This document shows, in pieces, positions 46,989 through 54,777 of a stretch of DNA of 64,000 nucleotides. The notes under the pieces were generated by a model. The model was not told where the DNA came from, did not search any database, and saw nothing but the letters and a program-made list of their open reading frames with translations. The stretch's first letter is position 1. Every line of letters begins with the position of its first letter. Source of the stretch: DAOTWA01 sp963702935 (GTDB lineage Bacteria; Chloroflexota; Anaerolineae; Anaerolineales; Anaerolineaceae); assembly GCA_963702935.1 (NCBI GenBank), contig OY969772.1:1736001-1800000 (forward strand), read 5' to 3'. The translations under genes and the position numbers were made by a program.

Positions 46989-47741
46989 TCACGAGATGAA
47001 CTGGTCGAGATCGAAATTTCCACTGTTCAGCTCGACGAGCTTTACCCAGTCGATTGCCCCACTATCCTCGCAAAACTGATCGATAAAGAGCCTGGTAAAG
47101 CGGTTGATTACCTTGCCTTTCTCCACCAAAAAAGCCTCGTTATGCTCTTTCGCCCGGTGACCAATCGGCTGGATGATATCCGTATAAAGTTGCTTATCTT
47201 CACTGATGAGATACCAGAAGTTTTGCCCCACCACCTTGAGATAGCCCCTCAGATAACTCGTCCTGGTCTTGCCATAACAAATTCCCAGAACGGGTTGGAC
47301 GTTCGCGCCCATTTTAGATTGCTTAACTCTGATGACCGCATTTTTGAGGTCCTGCTCTAATTTGTCCTGCTGAGAACTATTTCCCCAACTGGGCCCCGAT
47401 TTGACGGAAACCACATAGTGGATATCTTTGTTGATGAATTCCAGGTCTACTCCCGGCGCTGCGGATTTATGGCCGCCACAGGTCATTCTTGCGGTGAACA
47501 CGGCCAGACCCTCGAGGAAATCCCCGAAGAGCTTTTCCTCCGAAGAGGAAAGGTAGGCCTCCAGCAAACCGGATACCAGCGCTCCTGCCGTGGCGATGTC
47601 CTTGGCTTTGAACAGATAGGGATTCTTCGTCAACAACTTCTCGAGCTTGAGCCCTTCCAGGGACTTCAGCCTGCGCTGGTGGAAGTCGACGATGTTCTCG
47701 TTGACGTAATCACACACCCTATCCAAATCGAGGGGATTCAT
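46989..47741 (-). CDS. Type II restriction endonuclease, PmeII-like
   Basis: 250 residues. Resembles the PmeII family: NPYLFKAKDIATAGALVSGLLEAYLSSSEEKLFGDFLEGLAVF, then a PD-(D/E)XK core GVDLEFINKDIHYVVSVKSGPSWGNSS (Asp, then Ser-Val-Lys). ATG 47741 overlaps the stop of the methyltransferase (ATGA), so translation is coupled and methylation comes first. Lower GC than its neighbours suggests the pair was acquired by transfer. Recognition sequence unknown. Confidence 0.85.
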   Translation of the reverse strand: MNPLDLDRVCDYVNENIVDFHQRRLKSLEGLKLEKLLTKNPYLFKAKDIATAGALVSGLLEAYLSSSEEKLFGDFLEGLAVFTARMTCGGHKSAAPGVDLEFINKDIHYVVSVKSGPSWGNSSQQDKLEQDLKNAVIRVKQSKMGANVQPVLGICYGKTRTSYLRGYLKVVGQNFWYLISEDKQLYTDIIQPIGHRAKEHNEAFLVEKGKVINRFTRLFIDQFCEDSGAIDWVKLVELNSGNFDLDQFIS

Positions 47742-48631
47742 CGTGATTCTTGATCCACGATTTCAGCAAAATTGGTTATTGGATAGGCTTCTTTTTCTTC
47801 GGCCACGTTGGGCAAGCGAATCTGGATCTCGGCTGTCCTTTGACGGGACAAATCCACGTATTCCGGGCTGATGTCGATTCCTACGTAATTTCTGCCAAGC
47901 TGCGCCGCAGCCAGAGCAGTGGTACCCGAGCCCACGAAGGGATCCAGCACGAGGTCTCCCGGTTGGGTAAAGAGCTTGATGAACCATTTGGGCAGCTCGA
48001 CCGGAAATACGGCGCTGTGATTGCGGTTGGAGCACTCAGTAGCCATGTGGATCACGTTGGTGGGATAAACCATATTGCGCCCCAGCCATTTTGAAACGTT
48101 TTTCCCAAATCCACTGCCCACTTTGGACTCGTCTCGAATTCTATCTGTTTCACTAAGGTTGCCCAACCGGTCTTTCGCCCAGTCGCCAACCGGCACCATG
48201 ACTGCTTCCTGGTACATGTTAAACTTCTTGGACTTATTGAACTGGATGAGCCGCTCCCAATTGTCCCGAAAGCGATTAGGCCACTTGCCGGGATACGAAT
48301 TCTTTTTGTGCCAGATAAATTCTTCGGTCCATAGCCAACCCAGTTTTCTCATTTCCAGGATCAGCTCGATCACGTAGGTATGTCTTTCCCCGTCCACCAC
48401 GCGCTCTTTGATGTTTAGGACGAACGTCCCCGTAGGCTTGAGAACGCGCAGAAATTGCTCCGCTTTCGGCAAGAACCATTCCACGTAATGGTCGGGGCTG
48501 ACGCCGCCATAGGTTTTGGCGCGCTGATCCGCGTAAGGCGGGGACGTAAAAATCAAGTCAACCGAATTTTCGGGAAGATCTTTCAGAATATCACCACAAT
48601 CGCCCAGGAAGATCCTATTCTCATATTCCAT
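47738..48631 (-). CDS. DNA methyltransferase (N4-cytosine type)
   Basis: Modification partner of the PmeII-like nuclease, 297 residues from ATG 48631 (GAGG 9 bases upstream; longer start lacks RBS). Catalytic motif TSPPYADQR (SPPY is typical of N4-cytosine enzymes) lies before the SAM motif DPFVGSGTTALAAAQLGR, the beta-class order. AT-richer than flanking genes. The stop overlaps the nuclease start by 4 bases. Confidence 0.9.
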   Translation of the reverse strand: MEYENRIFLGDCGDILKDLPENSVDLIFTSPPYADQRAKTYGGVSPDHYVEWFLPKAEQFLRVLKPTGTFVLNIKERVVDGERHTYVIELILEMRKLGWLWTEEFIWHKKNSYPGKWPNRFRDNWERLIQFNKSKKFNMYQEAVMVPVGDWAKDRLGNLSETDRIRDESKVGSGFGKNVSKWLGRNMVYPTNVIHMATECSNRNHSAVFPVELPKWFIKLFTQPGDLVLDPFVGSGTTALAAAQLGRNYVGIDISPEYVDLSRQRTAEIQIRLPNVAEEKEAYPITNFAEIVDQESR

Positions 48632-48830
48632 AGATAATTTCCTCAAGATTAGCACACCTATTCTCTGATCCCTGTTCGCTATCATTATAACTTTTTTCAG
48701 CTTTTTGCATCCAATTCATAGCCCGCAGAGATTACCGATCCTTAATGTATAATTATAGCGTAGCGTTTGGCCTGCCGGTCCCTTTCTTTGCGGCGAAAAA
48801 ACATCCGGCCGGCGCGCGGGAGTGAAAGCC

Positions 48831-50745
48831 ATGAATAACAAGCCCAATCGGCAGAAGCAGGATCAGGACGAGGAAAAAGCGCGCCAGGAGCGTATGCGGC
48901 GGCAGATCCGCTTCAGCGTCGGTTATATCATCACCGCCCTGATCGCTGTGTGGCTGTTCCAACAGTTCTTCCTGTCCCCCTTACTGGTGCAGGCCACCGA
49001 GATCCCCTATAGCCAGTTCAAATCCATGCTGAAATCCGGCCAGATCGTGGATGTGAACATCGGCGACACGAACATCACCGGCGATATGAAGAACCCGAGC
49101 ACCACTTCGAGCCAATCCACCGTGCCTTTCACCACCGTGGCAGTGCCTACCGGCGACCCGACCCTCATCCAGGAGCTGGATACGGCCGGCGTCAAATACA
49201 CCAACCAGCCGCCGCCCAGCCCGATAGGCCAATTCCTCCTGGCTTACATCCTGCCGCTGGCATTTATCGGCGGGGTGTACTACTTTTTATTCCGCCGCAT
49301 CAGCGGGGGCGGAGGCGGCGCCTCCAGCGATTTTCGGGGTAGGCAAGAGCAAGGCCACCGTGGTGAAGCCCGAAGAGGTGGGCATCACTTACAAAGACGT
49401 GGGCGGCGTGGATGAAGCCATCGACGAGCTGCAAGAGATCATCCAGTTCCTCAAAAGCCCCGAAAAATTCGCCCGCCTGGGCGGGCGTATCCCCAAGGGC
49501 GTGCTGCTGGTGGGGCCTCCCGGCACCGGCAAGACCTTGCTGGCCAAGGCCACCGCCGGCGAGGCGCACGTGCCTTTCTTCGAGACCAGCGGCTCGGAGT
49601 TCGTGGAGATGTTCGTGGGCGTGGGCGCGGCCCGCGTGCGCGACCTGTTCGAGCAGGCGCGCAAGGTGGCCCCGGCGGTCATCTTCATCGACGAGATCGA
49701 CGCCATCGGCCAGCGCCGCGGCGGCGCCGTCTCCCTGGCCACCAACGACGAGCGCGAGCAGACCCTCAACCAGCTCCTGGCCGAGATCGACGGCTTCAAG
49801 GCCGACGCCACCACGCCGGTCATCATCATGGCGGCCACCAACCGCCCCGAGGTGCTCGACCCGGCCCTCATGCGCGCCGGGCGCTTCGACCGCCAGGTGG
49901 CCGTGGGCAACCCCGACCTGGCCGGGCGCTTACAGATCCTCAAGATCCACAGCCGCAACGTCAAGCTGTCCCCCGATTTCGATCTGGATCGCGCCGCGCG
50001 TACCACTCCCGGCTTCAGCGGCGCCGACCTGGAGAACATCATGAATGAAGCTGCCCTGCTGGCTGCGCGGCGCGGCGCGTCGGACGTGGCCAACGAGGAT
50101 TTCGAGGCCGCCATCGAGCGCGTGGTGGCCGGCCTGGAGCGCCGCACGCGCGTCATGAACGAGCAAGAACGCAACGCGGTGGCTTACCACGAATGTGGCC
50201 ACGCCCTGGTCGCCGAGCTGGTGCCCAATGCCGATCCGGTGGCCAAGGTCAGCATCGTCCCGCGTGGACGCGGCGCGCTGGGCTACACCATGCAAATGCC
50301 CACCGAAGACCGCTATCTTCTCACCCGCGAGGAGCTGGAGGACCACATCACCGTGATGCTGGGCGGGCGCGCCGCCGAGCAAGTCATCTTCAAGACCATC
50401 AGCACCGGCGCCAGCGACGACATCCAGCGCGCCACCGAGCTGGCCCGCCGCATGGTGACCGAGTTCGGCATGAGCGAGAAGCTCGGCACGGTGCGCTACG
50501 CCGGCCAGCAACTCCAATACCTGAACGGCGCCATCCAGGACGAAAGTCACCTCAGCCCGGAGACGCTGAAAACCATCGACTCCGAGATCCAGCGCATCGT
50601 CACCGCGCAGTACGAGCGCGCCCAGCGGCTGCTCGGCGAGCACGAGGACGCCCTGCACCGCCTGGCCAAGGTGCTCCTCGAGCGCGAGAGCCTGGACGGC
50701 AGCGCCGTAAAAGCCGCCCTGGCGCCCCTGCCCGAAAGCGCCTGA
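48831..50745 (+). CDS. ftsH: ATP-dependent zinc metalloprotease FtsH (one frameshift)
   Basis: Membrane AAA+ protease for quality control of membrane proteins. N-terminal TM (~20-42) and a second TM (~135-155) flank a small periplasmic domain; AAA: GPPGTGKTLLAKATAGEA (Walker A), VIFIDEIDAIG (Walker B), FDRQVAVGNPDLAGR (SRH); zinc motif HECGHALV rather than the usual HEAGH. The frame shifts near 49325-49340 just before the AAA domain; restoring one base gives IFGVGKSKATVV, the normal linker. ATG 48831 has GGAG 8 bases upstream; an upstream GTG (48822) is possible. About 638 residues. Confidence 0.93.
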
Positions 50746-50789
50746 CCCGCCCGGCTCGCCATTCCCCACGCTAAAGCCTACCGCGGCGG

Positions 50790-50975
50790 GACGCCCAAAC
50801 GTCCCGCCGTCTTCCTGTCGGCTCCAAGAAACTTCGCGCCTCTGCGTGAGAGTGTTTTTATTCCTCCGCGCCTTTGCGTGAGCCTGTAAATCTCGAACCG
50901 CAAAGAGCGCCAAGAACCCCAAGGATTTAAAAACCTTTGCGTCTCTGCGTCTTTGCGTGAGAAAGCTCTGCGGGA
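50790..50975. repeat. Family F repeats after ftsH
   Basis: Words such as CGCGCCTCTGCGTGAGAGTG, CGCGCCTTTGCGTGAGCC and GTCTCTGCGTCTTTGCGTGAG fill most of the 50746-51045 gap. The remainder is the promoter and operators below. Confidence 0.75.
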
Positions 50976-50986
50976 TAAATCAGGGC

Positions 50987-51030
50987 TTGACAAAACTAAT
51001 TATATTAGTTACAATACTAATATAATTAGT
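50987..51030 (+). promoter_or_regulatory. Promoter with two palindromic operators
   Basis: TTGACA (50987-50992) and TACAAT (51010-51015), 17 bases apart, make a near-consensus promoter. ACTAAT-TAT-ATTAGT (50995-51009) fills the spacer and ACTAAT-ATA-ATTAGT (51016-51030) covers the start site. The two identical-arm palindromes, 21 bases centre to centre, are typical of TetR-family repression. The regulator encoded at 51854 in the same operon is the natural candidate. Confidence 0.8.
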
Positions 51031-51045
51031 TTACTGGAGGATCTT

Positions 51046-51873
51046 ATGGGTACACAATTTCTGCAAGTAGAAGGCGGCCAAATCGCCTACGACGACGCCG
51101 GCAGCGGCCCCCTGGTGGTGTGCGCGCCGGGTATGGGCGACCTGCGCGGCGAGTTCCGTTTCCTCGTCCCGCAACTGCTCGCCGCCGGTTACCGCGTGGC
51201 GACCCTGGATGTGCGTGGGCACGGTGAGAGCAGCGTGCGCTGGGCGGATTACTCCGTGGCCGGCGTCGGCAGCGACATCCTGGCGCTGATTCGTCGCCTG
51301 GAGGCCGGACCGGCGGTGGTAGTGGGCAACTCCATGGCCGCCGGCGCGGCGGTGTGGGCCGCCGCCGAAGCCCCCGGGCAGGTCAGCGGGCTGGCGCTGA
51401 TCGGGCCGGCCGTCCACGGCGATCCCGGCTGGCCTTACCGCCTGCTGCTGGCGGGCCTCTTCGCCAGGCCCTGGGGCCCCTCCGCCTGGCTAGCGTACTA
51501 CGGCACGCTCTTCCCCAGCCGCAAGCCCGCCGATTGGGCGGATTACACCGCCGGCCTCAAGCGCAACCTGACCCAGCCCGGGCGCCTGGAGGCCCTGCAC
51601 CAGATGATGATCGCCTCGAAGGCCGCCTCCGCGGCGCGCCTGGCGCGGGTCAGCGCGCCCGCCCTGATTCTGATGGGCAGCCGGGACCCGGATTTCAAGG
51701 CCCCCGAAGCCGAAGCGCAGTGGGTGGCCGCCCAGGTGAAGGGCGCTTACCGGATGATCCCCGGCGCGGGCCACTATCCCTTCACCGAGATGCCCGAGGT
51801 CACCGGGCCGCAGATCGTGGCCTTTCTCGAAACCTTGCAGCCGGAGGCGCGGCGTGTCGCGGCCACCCGCTAG
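51046..51873 (+). CDS. Alpha/beta hydrolase
   Basis: 275 residues from ATG 51046 (TGGAGG 7 bases upstream). Nucleophile Ser in VVVGNSMAAG, oxyanion-region motif APGMGDLRGEFR, acid in LILMGSRDPDF and His in GAGHYPFTEMPE complete an alpha/beta-hydrolase triad. RGHGESSVRW is typical of the MhpC/haloperoxidase-like branch. Substrate unknown. The 3' end overlaps the TetR gene by 20 bases, and a double operator covers the promoter, so the enzyme is probably induced by a small ligand. Confidence 0.88.
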   Translation: MGTQFLQVEGGQIAYDDAGSGPLVVCAPGMGDLRGEFRFLVPQLLAAGYRVATLDVRGHGESSVRWADYSVAGVGSDILALIRRLEAGPAVVVGNSMAAGAAVWAAAEAPGQVSGLALIGPAVHGDPGWPYRLLLAGLFARPWGPSAWLAYYGTLFPSRKPADWADYTAGLKRNLTQPGRLEALHQMMIASKAASAARLARVSAPALILMGSRDPDFKAPEAEAQWVAAQVKGAYRMIPGAGHYPFTEMPEVTGPQIVAFLETLQPEARRVAATR

Positions 51874-52447
51874 CCGCCCCGGCCTGGACCGCGCCGCCGT
51901 GGTGCGCGCCGCCGCCGAGCTGGTCAACGCCGAGGGTCTGGAAGCGCTGACCCTCAACCGGCTGGCGCGCGAGCTGCAAGTGCAGCCGCCCTCGCTCTAC
52001 AACCACGTCGACGGGCTGCCCGGCCTGCTGCGCGAGCTGGCTCTGCTCAGCACGCGCGAGCTGGGCCGGCGCATTGGGGAGGCCGCCATCGGCAAGTCTG
52101 GCCCCCCGGCGCTGCGCGCGGTGGCCCAGGCCTACCGGGCTTACATCAAGGAATGCCCCGGCCTGTACACGGCCGGCGTGCGCGCCTCGGGCAACCGCCA
52201 GCCGGTAGACAGCGAGCTGGCCGCCGCCGAAGAGCAGGTGGTGCAGGTGGCCCTGGCCGTGGTGGCCTCCTTCGGCCTGAGCGGGCCGGACGCCGTGCAC
52301 GCCGTGCGCGGCCTGCGCAGTGTGGTGCACGGCTTCGCCACCCTGGAAATGGCCGGCGGCTTCGGCCTGCCCCTGGACTGCGACGAGAGCTTCCGCCGCC
52401 TGGTGGAGGCGCTCATCCGTGGCCTGGGGTCGCCGGCCGGCGATTGA
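51854..52447 (+). CDS. TetR-family regulator
   Basis: 197 residues; GTG 51854, overlapping the hydrolase end. The N-terminal helix-turn-helix is clear: AAVVRAAAELVNAEGLEALTLNRLARELQVQPPSLYNHVDG. The C-terminal domain (about 85-190) resembles the WHG-type TetR C domain. It probably represses its own operon through the 50995-51030 palindromes (inference from place and site type). Confidence 0.87.
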   Translation: MSRPPASRPGLDRAAVVRAAAELVNAEGLEALTLNRLARELQVQPPSLYNHVDGLPGLLRELALLSTRELGRRIGEAAIGKSGPPALRAVAQAYRAYIKECPGLYTAGVRASGNRQPVDSELAAAEEQVVQVALAVVASFGLSGPDAVHAVRGLRSVVHGFATLEMAGGFGLPLDCDESFRRLVEALIRGLGSPAGD

Positions 52448-52490
52448 GCCGCCGGCCGGAACCGTTGGGAAAGATCGGGGAATAAATCGC

Positions 52491-52649
52491 ATGAGCATTT
52501 TATCGGTACTGAAACCTTCCAATTTGGCCCTGGAGATCGTCCTCTTCGGCGCGGCCGCCCTGGGGCTGGCGCAGGCCGGGCAGCCGACCCTGGCGGGCGC
52601 CTTCGCCCTGCTGGTGGCGCTCAACCGCGCGTTGATCTTCCTGTGGTGA
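52491..52649 (+). CDS. Short YrdB/DUF2568-like membrane protein
   Basis: 52 residues from ATG 52491: NLALEIVLFGAAALGLAQAGQPTLAGAFALLVALNRALIFLW, two hydrophobic helices. The opening NLAL and the closing ALNRALIFLW resemble YrdB (DUF2568) proteins, which are usually ~90-120 residues, so this looks internally shortened. It follows the TetR gene by 43 bases and is probably the third gene of the operon. Confidence 0.5.
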   Translation: MSILSVLKPSNLALEIVLFGAAALGLAQAGQPTLAGAFALLVALNRALIFLW

Positions 52650-52844
52650 TTGGTATCCTGAACCGCCTGGGCTTTGATCATCACACCCATGCCCGCCGGA
52701 TTTTCGATGCCTGCCCTGCCAAGGCTTTAGACCTCATTTGTGGACTTTAAGCCTGCCCTTTAGCCGCCCTGGCTTACAGGTCAGGCTTTTTCATTCGCAG
52801 TATAATTAATCTGTTCATCCGCAGGACTTGGAGAAAGGACGCCT

Positions 52845-53453
52845 ATGACCTGCATCACTGTCTCGCGGCAACTGGGCAGCCAGGGCTGCGCCGTGGCCCG
52901 CGAAGTGGCCAACCGCCTGGAATATAAGCTGGTGTGGCGCGAGCTGATCAACCAGGCCGCGCGCCAGGCGGGCGTGCCCGAAGTGGCCCTGGATACCATC
53001 GACGAGCTGGGGCTGCTGGGCTTGCACCCCTCGCGCGAGGCGCGCCTGGCTTACCACAACGCGGTGCGGCAGATCATGGAAGAGCTGGCCTCACAGGGCA
53101 AGGTAGTCATCGTGGGGCGAGCCGGGCAGGCCATCTTGCGCGAGCGGCCAGACGCGCTGCACGTCAAAATCATCGCCCCCGAAGGGCTGCGCGCCGAGCG
53201 CCTGGCAGCCCGCAAGAACATCTCCCCAGAAGCCGCCGCCGCCCAGGTGCAGGCCAGCGACCGCGCCCGCCGCGACTACCTGCGGCGTTATTACCAGGCG
53301 CGCTGGGACGATCCGCAGCTCTACGACCTGGTGCTCAATACGGCCCGCCTCAGCGTGCCGCAGGCAGCCGACCTGGTCTGCCAGGCGGCCCTGCAGGGCC
53401 TGCATCCCTTCGTTCAGACACAACCATCGGACGGCAGCCTTGAATGCGAATGA
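52845..53453 (+). CDS. Cytidylate kinase-like protein
   Basis: 202 residues starting MTCITVSRQLGSQGCAVAREVANRL, the pattern of the cytidylate-kinase-like family where the P-loop reads SRQxGSxG rather than GxxGxGKS. HVKIIAPEGLRAERLAARKNIS and RARRDYLRRYYQARWDDPQLYDLVLNTARL are family-typical lid and phosphate-binding motifs. Substrate is not established for this branch. It overlaps the next gene by 14 bases; a -10 like TATAAT lies near 52800. Confidence 0.85.
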   Translation: MTCITVSRQLGSQGCAVAREVANRLEYKLVWRELINQAARQAGVPEVALDTIDELGLLGLHPSREARLAYHNAVRQIMEELASQGKVVIVGRAGQAILRERPDALHVKIIAPEGLRAERLAARKNISPEAAAAQVQASDRARRDYLRRYYQARWDDPQLYDLVLNTARLSVPQAADLVCQAALQGLHPFVQTQPSDGSLECE

Positions 53454-53835
53454 GACCCTCGGCGGCGGGGACGATCACCAGCCTAAATTTTCACACCCTG
53501 CGGAAGAATCCTTCGCCCGCATCCTCGATTATTACGGCATCGAGTGGCAGTACGAGCCGCGCACCTTTCCCCTGGAATGGGACGAACGGGGCAACGTCAC
53601 CGAGGCTTTTTCTCCCGATTTCTACCTGCCGCAGCAGGATGTGTACATCGAGCTGACCACGCGGCGGCCCCGCTTGAACACCCTCAAGAATCACAAGATG
53701 CGCCTGATGCAGGAGCTGTATCCCCAGGTGAACGTCAAGCTGCTCAAGCGCAAAGACCTGCGCGACCTGATGATCAAGTTCGGGCTGTACAGCCAGGCAG
53801 AGAAGATCTCCGGGACGGAGGCCCAGAAGCAGTGA
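53440..53835 (+). CDS. PD-(D/E)XK-like small protein, unknown function
   Basis: 131 residues; TTG 53440 or a slightly later start, overlapping the kinase-like gene. The middle reads ESFARILDYYGIEWQYEPRTFPL...AFSPDFYLPQQDVYIELTTRR, an Asp and a Glu-x-Thr arranged like a PD-(D/E)XK core with the final Lys replaced or shifted, then KLLKRKDL. Possible nuclease fold; activity unproven. Its stop overlaps the hpt start (GTGA), so it is part of a three-gene operon with the kinase-like gene and hpt. Confidence 0.55.
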   Translation: MNANETLGGGDDHQPKFSHPAEESFARILDYYGIEWQYEPRTFPLEWDERGNVTEAFSPDFYLPQQDVYIELTTRRPRLNTLKNHKMRLMQELYPQVNVKLLKRKDLRDLMIKFGLYSQAEKISGTEAQKQ

Positions 53836-54443
53836 GCGTGGACAAAAATCTACAAGACACCTATTCCGAGATGGCAAGCGACATCCTGGAAGTGCTGATG
53901 CCGGCGGAGGCGCTCCAGGAGCGCGTGCGCACGCTGGGGGCAGCCATCTCGCAGGACTACGCCGGCAAGAATCCCGTATTGGTGGGCGTGCTCAAGGGGG
54001 TGCTGTTCTTCATGGCCGACCTGCTGCGCGCCATCACCGTGACGGTAGAGGTGGATTTCATGGCCATCTCCAGCTATTCCCCCGATTCACGTGACCGGGG
54101 AGTGGTGCGCCTGCTCAAGGACCTGGAGCTGCCCATCGAGGACCGCCACGTGGTCTTCATCGAAGACATGGTGGATACCGGGCTAACGCTCAACTATCTG
54201 CTGCGCAGCCTGAAGGCGCGCAGCCCGGCCAGCCTGGAGGTGTGCACGCTGTTCAACAAGCCCGCCCACCGCCTGATCGACATCCCGATCAAATACACGG
54301 GCTTCGACCTGCCCGACCAGTTCGTGGTGGGCTACGGCCTGGACCACGCCGAACGCTACCGCAACCTGCCCTTCGTGGGCGTGCTCAAGCCCGAGGCGCT
54401 GCTCAAGCCTTCAGGGGGAAAGAAATCCCGCGCTTTCGAGTGA
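53832..54443 (+). CDS. hpt: Hypoxanthine phosphoribosyltransferase
   Basis: Purine salvage enzyme converting hypoxanthine or guanine to IMP/GMP. About 203 residues. The PRPP motif VVFIEDMVDTGLTL, the early LVGVLKGVLFFMADL and EVDFMAISSY, and the C-terminal DLPDQFVVGYGLDHAERYRNLPFVGVLKPE are all diagnostic. GTG 53832 overlaps the upstream TGA and has GGAGG 11 bases before; GTG 53838 or ATG 53871 are alternatives. Linked with xpt and guaA further along only loosely. Confidence 0.93.
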   Translation: MSVDKNLQDTYSEMASDILEVLMPAEALQERVRTLGAAISQDYAGKNPVLVGVLKGVLFFMADLLRAITVTVEVDFMAISSYSPDSRDRGVVRLLKDLELPIEDRHVVFIEDMVDTGLTLNYLLRSLKARSPASLEVCTLFNKPAHRLIDIPIKYTGFDLPDQFVVGYGLDHAERYRNLPFVGVLKPEALLKPSGGKKSRAFE

Positions 54444-54458
54444 CAGAAAAGCGCGGGA
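54419..54458 (-). terminator. Hairpin terminator of the minus-strand RNA
   Basis: TCCCGCGCTTT (54426-54436) and AAAGCGCGGGA (54448-54458) pair perfectly over 11 bases. Reading on the minus strand the hairpin is followed by TTTCTTT; on the plus strand no T-run follows, so it fits the minus-strand transcript better although it overlaps the end of hpt. Confidence 0.6.
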
Positions 54459-54469
54459 GTAAAAAGATA

Positions 54470-54702
54470 GAGAGTCCCAATTAACCTTTCGGCTGTCTCA
54501 CCAAGCTTCTGGTTTCTAGAGCCTGTCCTGATGTGCGTCAGGAGTAAAAGCTATCAGCCCAGTGTGCTTTTTTATCAGCCGGCCTGTCTTCCAGTCCATC
54601 CCCGGCGTCTCCTTACCAGGTCGCGCCGGTGGTTCCCATCCGAACAGGTGAAAAAGAGCTTGGCCTCGGTGAGGGACCGTCTAATTCCTTGGGAACTCTC
54701 TT
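54470..54702 (-). ncRNA. Candidate structured non-coding RNA (~230 nt)
   Basis: The 54444-54777 gap has no reading frame worth calling but has a strong minus-strand promoter. The predicted RNA begins near 54702 and its ends pair: GAGAGTTCCCAA (54700-54689) with TTGGGACTCTC (54480-54470). Inside, CCAAGCT pairs with AGCTTGG, and three hairpins can form: CCGGCG/CGCCGG, AAAAGC/GCTTTT and CCTGA/TCAGG. A terminator hairpin follows. I could not match it to 6S RNA, tmRNA, SRP or RNase P RNA. It lies downstream of metY. Class unknown. Confidence 0.55.
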
Positions 54703-54709
54703 AAAATCT

Positions 54710-54738
54710 ATTATAGCCACTTGTTCAGGCAGAGTCAA
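54710..54738 (-). promoter_or_regulatory. Promoter of the candidate ncRNA
   Basis: On the minus strand TTGACT (54738-54733), a 17-base spacer and TATAAT (54715-54710) make a near-perfect sigma-70 promoter. No open frame follows, so it should drive the structured RNA. Confidence 0.75.
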
Positions 54739-54777
54739 TAAGAATTGGCTAAGAATCCGGAGGTTGTTTGGACAACC

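Noticed and set aside
54470..54702. Assignment of the ncRNA as 6S RNA
   Set aside because: Ends pair as in 6S RNA, but the inner region looks multi-branched and not like one long hairpin with a central bubble; I left the class open.
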